The notes below the pieces were generated by a model that was given only the letters and a program-made list of their open reading frames with translations, was not told the origin of the DNA and did not search any database. DNA of 64,000 nucleotides from Streptomyces sp. DG1A-41 (lineage in GTDB: Bacteria; Actinomycetota; Actinomycetes; Streptomycetales; Streptomycetaceae). Below are positions 44,839 to 52,333 of this stretch, piece after piece. The position numbers and the translations under genes were made by a program. How positions within the stretch are numbered: the first letter of the stretch is position 1; each line of letters opens with the position of its first letter. The stretch covers positions 1,697,001 to 1,761,000 of the forward strand of contig NZ_CP146350.1 in NCBI RefSeq assembly GCF_037055355.1, read 5' to 3'.

Positions 44839-46020
44839 ATGCCCTGCGTGACGCACGACGACGCTCCGCTGCTGGCGGACCTCATGCCGTGGTCCGTCGC
44901 ACCGCCGCGGCTCGGCCGGGGGTGGCCGGCGGGCCCCGACGCGGCGTCCCTGAAGGCCCGCTGGGACGCCCTGATGAAGGCCGAGGGAGCCGACCGCGAG
45001 ACCCTGTTCGAGCCGACCCGCTCGCGCACGCCGCACACGGCGGTCGGACAGTTGCCCGGCCAGGCCGGCAGCGGCACGGAGAAGCTGGCGCGCGCCTCGG
45101 GGCCGTGCCCGGAGCCGGTGCGCGTGCTGTGCGCCCCCTTCGACGAGCAGTGGCTGATCCCCGACCAGCGGCTGATCGACGCGGCCCGCCCGGAGCTGTG
45201 GCGGGTGGCGGACGAACGGCAGGTCTTCGTGCTGGAGGCAGCCCAGGCCCAAGGGGGTGTCCGCACAGTCCCCCCTGCCCCACGCCTGCTCGTCACCTCA
45301 CTGCTCCCGCTGCTCCGCCCCGGCCGGATCCGCCCGCTGTTCCGGCGACCGGGCGGGCAGGAGCCGAACCTCGCCCCCGGCCTGCTGGAGCACCTGGCCA
45401 CCCGCCTGGGCAGCGCCCCCACACCGCTGGACGTGCTGGCCTGGATCACGGCGACGGCCCGCCCGGACCTCTCCGTCCCGCTCACCGGGGACGCCGACGC
45501 CTGGGCGCGAGGCCTGGAGCTGGGCCACCGGCTGCTGTGGCTGATGCGCCGCGACGGCGAACGCCCCAAGCTCCCCGGCGGCCGCCGCCCCTACGTCCGC
45601 GCCCCGCTGCCCTCCCGCCCCCTGACCCTGCTCTACGACAGGGACGAGGAGGCTCTCCTGCTGGACGAGGGCCGCATCTCCCCGGTGCCGCCGGAGGCCT
45701 GGGACTTCGAGGTGGACGGGGTGCGCGTCCTGGAGCAGTGGTTCACGGCGCGCGTCACCGAGGCCGAGCCGGGCACACTCGCCGCGATCCGCCCCGCCAC
45801 ATGGCCCCAGACCTGGACGTCGGAGCTGCTGGAACTGATCACGGTCCTCGCCCTGCTGGCCGAACTGCGCCCACTGGAGGATCCGACGGTCCCCGACCCC
45901 GTCACGACGACCGAGCTGCGCGAGGCCGGCGTCCTCCCGGTGCCAGCGCTGGCCCGCCGCCCGGCCACGGTGCTGGACGGCCCCGAGGAGGGCCCGGAAG
46001 GGCAACTCGCGCTGCTCTAA
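44839..46020 (+). CDS. Stand-alone type ISP restriction/modification specificity-domain protein
   Basis: The 393-residue protein resembles the C-terminal target-recognition region of type ISP restriction-modification enzymes, with the run VGQLPGQAGSGTEKLARASG, VRVLCAPFDEQWLIPDQRLI and LWRVADERQVFVLEA. No helicase, nuclease or methyltransferase motif (for example NPPY) is present and none is encoded nearby. It therefore cannot act as a complete restriction system; an adapted or vestigial DNA-binding role is possible. ATG 44839 (MPCVTHDDAPLLADLMPW) is the family start. Its TAA overlaps the convergent TetR stop. Confidence 0.75.
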   Translation: MPCVTHDDAPLLADLMPWSVAPPRLGRGWPAGPDAASLKARWDALMKAEGADRETLFEPTRSRTPHTAVGQLPGQAGSGTEKLARASGPCPEPVRVLCAPFDEQWLIPDQRLIDAARPELWRVADERQVFVLEAAQAQGGVRTVPPAPRLLVTSLLPLLRPGRIRPLFRRPGGQEPNLAPGLLEHLATRLGSAPTPLDVLAWITATARPDLSVPLTGDADAWARGLELGHRLLWLMRRDGERPKLPGGRRPYVRAPLPSRPLTLLYDRDEEALLLDEGRISPVPPEAWDFEVDGVRVLEQWFTARVTEAEPGTLAAIRPATWPQTWTSELLELITVLALLAELRPLEDPTVPDPVTTTELREAGVLPVPALARRPATVLDGPEEGPEGQLALL

Positions 46021-46733
46021 CGCAGATCGGGATCGTAGGCGTCCAGTACGCGTTCGAGGGCCCGCCTGAACACGCCCTCCAGATCGACCGGCCCGCTCTG
46101 CTCCATGAAGGCCGCGGCCAGTCGCGGATAGGCGCCGGTGGCCACCTGGCTGCCCAGATAGGCCATCCGGACCGCGTTCTCCTCCTCCTCGGACCACGGC
46201 ATGGAGCGGGTGCGCTCGACGGTCGCGATGTCGTTCGCGGTGTACGTCGTCACGACCCCGTTGAGCAGCGCGATCAGCTCCGTCTTCGTGCCGGCCGGAG
46301 CGGCGAGCGGTTCGAGGCAGGCCAGGCAGTGCTCCAGATAGCGCAGAGTGTTGGGGCTGAAGCCGAACATCCCCGACATCAGGCGCGGCACCCAGGTGTG
46401 GCGGTACATGATGGCGCGCGTCTCCTGCGCGTTGCGGAGCATGTCGGCGCGCCAGTCGCCGGTGGGCTCGAACAACTCGTGCTCGGCACCGACGGCGTCC
46501 ACCATCAGCTCGTACAGGTCCTCCTTACGGGGGACGTAGTTGTACAGCGACATCGTGCCGCAACCCAGTTCCGCCGCGACACGCCGCATGGACACCGCGT
46601 CCAGCCCCTCCGCGTCGGCGATCCGCACCGCCGCCGCCGCGATGTCGGCGCGGGTGAACGCCGGTTTCGGCCCACGGCCGGTGCGCTCGGGGCGCGCCCA
46701 GATCACTTCGGGTACGGCCGCTCGGCCCGCCAT
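46017..46733 (-). CDS. TetR family regulator of the divergent ABC exporter
   Basis: The 238-residue protein has the HTH GLDAVSMRRVAAELGCGTMS then LYNYVPRKEDLY starting near residue 40. A TetR_C-type (TetR class C) ligand domain is typical of regulators of drug exporters. ATG 46733 is 28 bases from the first of two matching operators (46761, 46804). It should repress both its own gene and the divergent drrA-like operon, with a drug as the inducer. Confidence 0.92.
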   Translation of the reverse strand: MAGRAAVPEVIWARPERTGRGPKPAFTRADIAAAAVRIADAEGLDAVSMRRVAAELGCGTMSLYNYVPRKEDLYELMVDAVGAEHELFEPTGDWRADMLRNAQETRAIMYRHTWVPRLMSGMFGFSPNTLRYLEHCLACLEPLAAPAGTKTELIALLNGVVTTYTANDIATVERTRSMPWSEEEENAVRMAYLGSQVATGAYPRLAAAFMEQSGPVDLEGVFRRALERVLDAYDPDLR

Positions 46734-46760
46734 CGGTCATCACCTCGGCCACCATCCTAG

Positions 46761-46779
46761 TTACGTACAGCGTACGTAG
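46761..46779. promoter_or_regulatory. TetR operator 1, TTACGTACAGCGTACGTAG
   Basis: Located between the divergent TetR and ABC starts. The near-identical second copy lies at 46804-46822 in inverted orientation (17 of 19 identical). Confidence 0.75.
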
Positions 46780-46796
46780 TGCGCTATGGTCCTGCC

Positions 46797-47753
46797 ATGA
46801 CTTCTACGTACGCTGTACTTAGTGAGGGTCTGGAGAAGCGGTTCGGAGAGGTCCGTGCCCTGCGCGGGCTGGATCTCGCGGTGGCCGAGGGGACGGTGTG
46901 CGGGATCCTCGGGCCGAACGGGGCGGGCAAGACCACGGCCGTACGGCTGCTGACCACGCTGCTGCGGCCGGACGCGGGCTCCGCGCGGGTCGCCGGGCAC
47001 GATCTCGCCCGGGAGGCCGCCGCCGTACGGAGCCGGATCGGGGTCACCGGGCAGGACACGTCGATCGACGGGGAGCTCACCGGATGGCAGAACCTGCTGC
47101 TGTTCGGCCGGCTGCACCGGGTGCGCGGCCCTGCCGACCGGGCCACGGAACTCCTCGACCGCTTCGGGCTGGCCGAGGCAGCCGACCGGCCCGCCTCCAC
47201 CTACTCCGGCGGCATGCGGCGCCGGCTGGACCTGGCGGCGAGCCTGATCCGCCGCCCCGAGGTGCTGTTCCTGGACGAGCCGACGACCGGTCTCGACCCG
47301 GCCAGCCGCAACCTCATCCGGGAGGCGGTGCGCGACCTGACCGCGCAGGGCACGACCGTGCTCCTGACCACCCAGTACCTGGAGGAGGCCGACCAACTCG
47401 CCGACGACATCGCCCTGGTCGACCGGGGCCGGGTCGCGCACACCGGGTCGCCGGCGCAGCTCAAGGCGCTCGTCGGGGCGCACGCCGAGGTCGTCGTGAC
47501 GGACGCGGACGCGCTCACGAAGGCGGCGGCCGTCCTCGACCACCTCACGGGCGCGCAGCCGTCGTTCGACCACGAGCGGAACACCGTCGGCGCGGTCACC
47601 AAGGACCCGACGCTCACCCTCCCGCTGCTCGTTCGCACGCTGGACTCGGCGGGCGTGCCGCTGCTCGACGTGAGTTTGCGGCCACCGACCCTCGACGACG
47701 TCTTCCTGCGCCTCACAAACACCACGACCGGCGAAAGGGAGCGTGCCGCATGA
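46797..47753 (+). CDS. DrrA-type ABC exporter ATP-binding protein
   Basis: The 318-residue ATPase has Walker A GPNGAGKT near residue 43, signature YSGGMRRRLD near 139 and Walker B VLFLDEPTTGLD. The C-terminal RPPTLDDVFLRLT segment is typical of DrrA-like daunorubicin-resistance ATPases. ATG 46797 is 17 bases downstream of operator 1, and codons 3-9 contain operator 2. Its stop overlaps the permease start (ATGA), forming a two-gene exporter operon. The exported compound is unknown. Confidence 0.95.
   Translation: MTSTYAVLSEGLEKRFGEVRALRGLDLAVAEGTVCGILGPNGAGKTTAVRLLTTLLRPDAGSARVAGHDLAREAAAVRSRIGVTGQDTSIDGELTGWQNLLLFGRLHRVRGPADRATELLDRFGLAEAADRPASTYSGGMRRRLDLAASLIRRPEVLFLDEPTTGLDPASRNLIREAVRDLTAQGTTVLLTTQYLEEADQLADDIALVDRGRVAHTGSPAQLKALVGAHAEVVVTDADALTKAAAVLDHLTGAQPSFDHERNTVGAVTKDPTLTLPLLVRTLDSAGVPLLDVSLRPPTLDDVFLRLTNTTTGERERAA
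46804..46822. promoter_or_regulatory. TetR operator 2 inside the coding start of the ABC ATPase
   Basis: CTACGTACGCTGTACTTAG is the reverse complement of operator 1 with two mismatches. It occupies codons 3-9 of the ATPase gene. Centre-to-centre distance to operator 1 is 43 bases, about four helical turns. Confidence 0.7.
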
Positions 47754-48532
47754 GCATGCTGGCGTACGACGGGACCGCGATGCTGGGCCGCCAGCTGCTG
47801 CGGATGCGGAACAACCCGGGGCTGCTGATCCTCACCCAGACGATGCCGATCAGCATGCTGCTGTTCTTCGGCTACGTCTTCGGCAGCGCGCTGGCGACGC
47901 CGGGCGAGGCGTACCGGGCGTTCCTCGTGCCGGGCCTGCTGGTGGCGACCGCCGCGGGCGGGATCATGGCCGGCATGTTCCAGGCGGCCCAGGACTTGCA
48001 CCGGGGCGTGACGAACCGCTTCCGTACGCTGCCGATGAGCCGGGCGGCCGTACCGCTGGGGCAGGCCGTCGCGGACCTGGTGGTCACGGCCGCCGGGACG
48101 GTGCCGTTCCTGCTGGTGGGGCTCGCCGTGGGCTGGCGGATCGAGGGCGGTCCGCTCCAAGCGGTGGGGGCCGTCGGGCTGTTGATGCTGTTCCGCTTCG
48201 CCTGCACCTGGGCCGGGATCTACCTCGGACTGCTCACCCGGAACGAGGAGGCGGCCGGTCAGCTGGGCGGGGCGACCTTCCTGCTGCCGCTGCTGTCCAG
48301 CGCGTACATCCCGACGAGCGGGCTGCCGGGGTGGCTGCGGACGGTCGCCGAGTGGAATCCGATCAGCGCGGTGTCGACGGCCCTGCGGGACCTCTTCGGC
48401 AACGCCCCTGTGCCCGACGGGGCGGCCTGGCCGGTGGCCCATCCCGTCGCGGGGTCGCTGATGTGGTGCGCCGTGCTGCTCGGGGTGTTCGTGCCGCTGG
48501 CCGTGCGTCAGTACGCGCACGGGGAGCGGTGA
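47750..48532 (+). CDS. DrrB-type ABC-2 exporter permease
   Basis: The 260-residue protein has six hydrophobic segments and the ABC-2 pattern RNNPGLLILTQTMPISMLLF, GGIMAGMFQAAQDLHRGVTN then RFRTLPMSR. The family motif near the end is LPGWLRTVAEWNPISAVSTA then LRDLFG. It pairs with the ATPase, whose stop codon it overlaps (ATGA). The two should form a homodimeric drug efflux pump under the TetR at 46017. Confidence 0.94.
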   Translation: MSMLAYDGTAMLGRQLLRMRNNPGLLILTQTMPISMLLFFGYVFGSALATPGEAYRAFLVPGLLVATAAGGIMAGMFQAAQDLHRGVTNRFRTLPMSRAAVPLGQAVADLVVTAAGTVPFLLVGLAVGWRIEGGPLQAVGAVGLLMLFRFACTWAGIYLGLLTRNEEAAGQLGGATFLLPLLSSAYIPTSGLPGWLRTVAEWNPISAVSTALRDLFGNAPVPDGAAWPVAHPVAGSLMWCAVLLGVFVPLAVRQYAHGER

Positions 48533-48715
48533 AGGGGCCGCCGGAACACCGAAGCCGGACGACGCCCCCGGTCACTGCCGGGCGGGGATGAGGCACCGAC
48601 TGGGGGCGGGGCCGCGCTCGGGTGCACACCTGGCGCCGCTGCGTGCCGTGGGGATGACGGACGACGAGTGCGCAGCGTTGCACCAGGGGCGGTGTGACCG
48701 CCCGAGCGCGGGCCC

Positions 48716-48982
48716 CTACTTGCCGCCGAACAGCGAGCGGCGCAGCCGGCGCAGCGGCGCGAAGAGCGAGACGCGTCGCACGCGCGCTCCCCTGCCACTG
48801 CGGTCCTGCGGCTGACGCGCGGTCAGCTCGCGCATCAGCGAGGTCGCCTCGACCGTCTCCCGCTGCGGGACGGCAGGGCCACCCAGCACCGAGAGGTGGC
48901 GGTCGAGGCGCGAACTGGTCGCGCTGCTCCCGCAGGTGATCGCAGGGACCCTCGCCCTGCTGCGCACTGTTATCTGTTCCAT
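48716..48982 (-). CDS. Small conserved actinobacterial protein of unknown function
   Basis: The 88-residue basic protein starts MEQITVRSRARVPAITCGSS and ends with an Arg/Leu-rich stretch (RVRRVSLFAPLRRLRRSLFG) that could be an amphipathic membrane-binding helix. ATG 48982 is used; the frame is open further upstream but with non-coding composition. No known domain. The same N-terminal sequence is recalled from other Streptomyces hypothetical proteins, so it is probably real. Confidence 0.6.
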   Translation of the reverse strand: MEQITVRSRARVPAITCGSSATSSRLDRHLSVLGGPAVPQRETVEATSLMRELTARQPQDRSGRGARVRRVSLFAPLRRLRRSLFGGK

Positions 48983-49108
48983 GTCACTCCCCACCCGTAC
49001 GAGTCCACCCGGCCCGGGCAGGTTAACCCTATCGCCCCGTCCGGGCACTCGTGTATCGCGGTCACAGGATTCACCTTCCCCATAAGGAGGTTGACGATGT
49101 ATCTCCGA

Positions 49109-49927
49109 TCACTCTCCGAATCCAACAGATTTCAGGGCGAGTTGGACGATCGGCTGGGTGGTGGGCTGCGGCGATCCCCCGGCCGGCTCGACGGTCACTG
49201 CCAGTGACGTCGCGGAGGTGCCGAGATCCGTCGCGACCAGGGGCGTGTCGCCCTCGAAGAGCCCCAGGGAGCGTGGTTGCGCGCCCGAGCGCATAAGCCA
49301 CAACTGGTGCACGCGGCCGTCCGGTGGGGCACCGTATCCGCCGAGGGTGACCACCGCGCTCCCCTCCGAGGCGGAGGCGATCACTCCGATGGTTCGGCCC
49401 CGCCCGTCCCGGCCGCTGCTCGCACGGGCGTCCGGAGCCGCGAGAACGTGGGCGATCTCACGTGACCGGTCCCGCTCGGCGGTCAGCTGATCCTGGGTCC
49501 GATTCGCCTGCACCGCGAACAGCGAGGCGACGACGAGGGCCGCGGCGGCGGTGGCCGTGGCGAAAGGCACGAACAGCGGGATGCGGCGCCGCTCCCGCTG
49601 CCGCGGCAGCGGCTGGGTGCCCCACACATGCGGCGGCAGCTGCGGCGCACGCGTGCGTGCCGGCTCACGCACCGCCTTCTGCGGGGCCGGGTCCTGCGGC
49701 GTCGTCCGTACGGCTGCCATGACCCGGTCGCGCAGGGCGGCGGGGGCCGGGGCGGCCGTGGACCAGGCGAGCCGGACTGCGTCCTCGGACAGGGCGCGCA
49801 CCTCGGCGGCGCAACGGCCGCAGTCCCGCAAGTGCTTCTCGAAGCGGACCCGCTCCGGGGGCTCCAGGGCGTCGAGCGCGTAGGGCGCGGCGAGCGAGTG
49901 CGGGTCCTCGCGGCGGAAGAGACTCAT
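49109..49927 (-). CDS. RskA-type anti-sigma factor
   Basis: The 272-residue membrane protein has an N-terminal zinc-binding anti-sigma domain (PYALDALEPPERVRFEKHLR then DCGRCAAEV, the HX3CX2C motif). One transmembrane helix lies near residue 125 (FATATAAAALVVASLFAV), and an extracytoplasmic RskA domain with GRTIGVIAS, GAPPDGRVHQLWLMR and VTVEPAGGSPQPT follows. ATG 49927 overlaps the sigma factor stop (ATGA). It should sequester the sigma factor at the membrane and release it after regulated proteolysis. Confidence 0.93.
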   Translation of the reverse strand: MSLFRREDPHSLAAPYALDALEPPERVRFEKHLRDCGRCAAEVRALSEDAVRLAWSTAAPAPAALRDRVMAAVRTTPQDPAPQKAVREPARTRAPQLPPHVWGTQPLPRQRERRRIPLFVPFATATAAAALVVASLFAVQANRTQDQLTAERDRSREIAHVLAAPDARASSGRDGRGRTIGVIASASEGSAVVTLGGYGAPPDGRVHQLWLMRSGAQPRSLGLFEGDTPLVATDLGTSATSLAVTVEPAGGSPQPTTQPIVQLALKSVGFGE

Positions 49928-50466
49928 GCCACGCCTCCCAGGCACTCGCGCATCCGGGTCAGCCCGTCGCGCATCCGCGTCTTGACGGTGCCCAGCGGCA
50001 GGGAGAGCCGCTCGGCCACCTCACGGTAGGTGTAGCCCTCGTAGTAGGCGAGGGTGACGGACTGGCGCTGGAGGTCGGTGAGACGGTCCAGGCAGACGCG
50101 GACCCACTCGCGTTCGAGTCCCGCCTCGACCTCCTCGGTGACCTGGTCGAAGGCCGGGTGGTGGGCGCGCCAGGCCTCCCGCTGCTCACGCTCGCCGGCC
50201 GCGCGGGCGCTGCGCACCCGGTCGACGGCCCGGCGGTGGGCGAGGGTGAGGATCCACGACATCGCGCTGCCCCGGCCCGGGTCGAACTTCGCGGCCGAGC
50301 GCCACAGTTCGAGCAGCACCTCCTGAGCCACCTCCTCCGACTGGGCGGGGTCGCGCACCACACGCCGTACGAGTCCGAACACCGGGCCGGACACCAGCCC
50401 GTACAGATCCTCGAAGGCCTTCTGGTCGCCGCCCGCCACGAGCAGCAGCAGCTCGTCCGCCTCCAC
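49924..50466 (-). CDS. sigK: ECF sigma factor (SigK-like)
   Basis: The 180-residue protein has sigma region 2 (AFEDLYGLVSGPVFGLVRRV, EEVAQEVLLELWRSAAKFDP, AMSWILTLAHRRAVDRVR). Region 4 follows (LTDLQRQSVTLAYYEGYTYR then EVAERLSLPLGTVKTRMRDG). GTG 50466 (VEADELLL) is preferred because AGGGGG lies five bases before it; starts at 50514 and 50532 are possible but badly spaced. The co-translated RskA homologue and the SigK-like sequence support the assignment. The divergent DUF4331 gene carries an ECF promoter match (50585) and may be its target. Confidence 0.92.
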   Translation of the reverse strand: MEADELLLLVAGGDQKAFEDLYGLVSGPVFGLVRRVVRDPAQSEEVAQEVLLELWRSAAKFDPGRGSAMSWILTLAHRRAVDRVRSARAAGEREQREAWRAHHPAFDQVTEEVEAGLEREWVRVCLDRLTDLQRQSVTLAYYEGYTYREVAERLSLPLGTVKTRMRDGLTRMRECLGGVA

Positions 50467-50584
50467 TCGGTCCCCCTCTCCCAGGCCGCACGGGGCCTGT
50501 CCCCTCACACGAGGCATTCGCAACGCACACACCTCCGGATGGGGTTACGGATCAGCGCGCCGAAAACGCGGGTCGCCCGGCGAT

Positions 50585-50608
50585 GAAACAACTTTCCGCA
50601 CGCGCCGT
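50585..50608 (+). promoter_or_regulatory. ECF-type promoter GAAAC-N16-CGT
   Basis: GAAAC at 50585-50589 and CGT (then AA) at 50606-50608 are separated by 16 bases, the usual ECF -35/-10 geometry. They lie about 85 bases upstream of the DUF4331 ATG. SigK is the obvious candidate recogniser. Confidence 0.5.
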
Positions 50609-50693
50609 AAGAACGTTTGAGATTCGACCAATCCGCTTCGCCGACCGCTCCGAATGGCGTGTGTCAGGCAAGTTGGCACTGAGGACGGACGGC

Positions 50694-52229
50694 ATGACAC
50701 CTTTCTCCAGGACCGGTGCGGGACGCAGGAGCATCGCGACCGCGATCTGTGGTGCGCTGGCCGCCGGCGGGCTCACCGCCGCCGGTGTGACCGCGCTGGA
50801 ACCTGAGGCGGCCTCCGCCTCCAGTCACCGCGAAGCGCCCCTGATCTCGGGGACCCCGCAGTACGACAACACCGACGTGTACGCGTTCGTCAGCCCGGAC
50901 AAGCCGGACACGACGACCATCGTCGCGAACTGGATCCCGTTCGAGGAACCCGCCGGCGGGCCGAACTTCTTCACGTTCGCCGAGGACGCCCAGTACGACC
51001 TGCGCATCGACAGCGACGGCGACGCGAAGGAAGACCTGCTGTTCCGGTACACGTTCGAGACCCACACGAAGAACGACAAGACGTTCCTGTACAACACGGG
51101 TCCGGTCGAGAGCCTCGACGACCCCGACCTCAACATCACGCAGACCTACGACCTCGAACTGATCAGGCTGCGTGATCTGAAGGCGGTGTCGAAGACCAAG
51201 GTCGCCGACGACGTGCCGGTGGCGCCGTCGAACGTCGGCAAGGCGTCGATGCCGGACTACAACACCCTGCGCAAGCAGGCGATCCACAAGCTCGCCGGGG
51301 GCGCCCAGACGTTCGCCGGGCAGGCCGACGACCCGTTCTTCCTGGACCTCAGGGTCTTCGACCTGCTGTACGGCGGGAACCTCTCCGAGGTCGGCAACGA
51401 CACGCTCAAGGGCTACAACGTCAACACGATCGCCCTTCAGGTCCCCAACAGCTTCATCACCCAGTCGCACGACCAGCCGGTCGTCGGCATCTGGTCGACG
51501 ACGCAGCGCAAGAACGCCCAGGGCTACTTCGCGCAGGTCTCGCGCCTCGGCAACCCGCTGGTGAACGAGGTCGTCAACCCGCTGAAGGACAAGGACACGT
51601 TCAACGCGTCCGCGCCACGGGACGACGCCCAGTTCCTGAAGAACGTCACCAACCCGGAGCTGCCCAAGCTCATCGAGGCGATCTACAAGATCCCGGCGCC
51701 CGACGAACCGCGCAACGACCTGGTCGACGTGTTCCTCAAGGGCGTCAAGGACCTGAACCAGCCGCCGCACGTGACGCCGTCGGAGCAGCTGCGCCTCAAC
51801 ACCTCCATCAAGCCGGCCGCCGAGCCCAAGCGGCTGGGCGTCCTGGACGGCGACAACGCCGGCTTCCCGAACGGGCGGCGGCTGACGGACGACGTGATCG
51901 ACGCCTCGCTCCAGGTCGTCGAGGGTGAGCTGCTGGGCGCGAAGAACGACCTGGGTGACGCGGTCGACAAGAACGACAAGGACTTCGAGAAGGCCTTCCC
52001 GTACGTCGCCCTGCCGACGGAGGGTTCGCGCGGGCCACTCGCCAAGGGCGTGGACGGCGGCAACGACGTCCGCAACCAGCTCGGCGACGCGCTCCAGCCG
52101 GCCGGTGCCGGCCAGGGCTCGGACGACATGCGCCTGATCGCGGCGTCCGCCGGGGCCGGGGCGGGAGGCATCGTCCTGATCGGAGCGGCCCTCATGTGGT
52201 GGCGCCGCATGCGGAACCGGGCGTACTGA
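50694..52229 (+). CDS. DUF4331 exported, membrane-anchored protein
   Basis: The 511-residue protein has an N-terminal signal (ATAICGALAAGGLTAAGV, cleavage after SASA-type Ala/Ser). The DUF4331 opening is SSHREAPLISGTPQYDNTDV followed by YAF, and further conserved blocks are DAQYDLRIDSDGD and GYNVNTIALQVP. A final hydrophobic segment with positive end (GGIVLIGAALMWWRRMR) should anchor it facing outward. DUF4331 has no known function. ATG 50694. It is followed at ~104 bases by the TPR and NicO genes and is divergent from sigK. Confidence 0.9.
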   Translation: MTPFSRTGAGRRSIATAICGALAAGGLTAAGVTALEPEAASASSHREAPLISGTPQYDNTDVYAFVSPDKPDTTTIVANWIPFEEPAGGPNFFTFAEDAQYDLRIDSDGDAKEDLLFRYTFETHTKNDKTFLYNTGPVESLDDPDLNITQTYDLELIRLRDLKAVSKTKVADDVPVAPSNVGKASMPDYNTLRKQAIHKLAGGAQTFAGQADDPFFLDLRVFDLLYGGNLSEVGNDTLKGYNVNTIALQVPNSFITQSHDQPVVGIWSTTQRKNAQGYFAQVSRLGNPLVNEVVNPLKDKDTFNASAPRDDAQFLKNVTNPELPKLIEAIYKIPAPDEPRNDLVDVFLKGVKDLNQPPHVTPSEQLRLNTSIKPAAEPKRLGVLDGDNAGFPNGRRLTDDVIDASLQVVEGELLGAKNDLGDAVDKNDKDFEKAFPYVALPTEGSRGPLAKGVDGGNDVRNQLGDALQPAGAGQGSDDMRLIAASAGAGAGGIVLIGAALMWWRRMRNRAY

Positions 52230-52333
52230 CCCGCTCCGCTCCCACCGACCGGCGCGGCCCGTTTTCCCCACCGTCCCCACGGGCCGCGCCTCTCCCTGAC
52301 CACACCGCACCCCCAGCCGACTGAGGAGAGGCC

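Noticed and set aside
48533..48715. Small gene between the ABC permease and the 88-residue protein
   Set aside because: Short plus-strand readings (for example from 48588) lack a convincing ribosome-binding site or coding signature.
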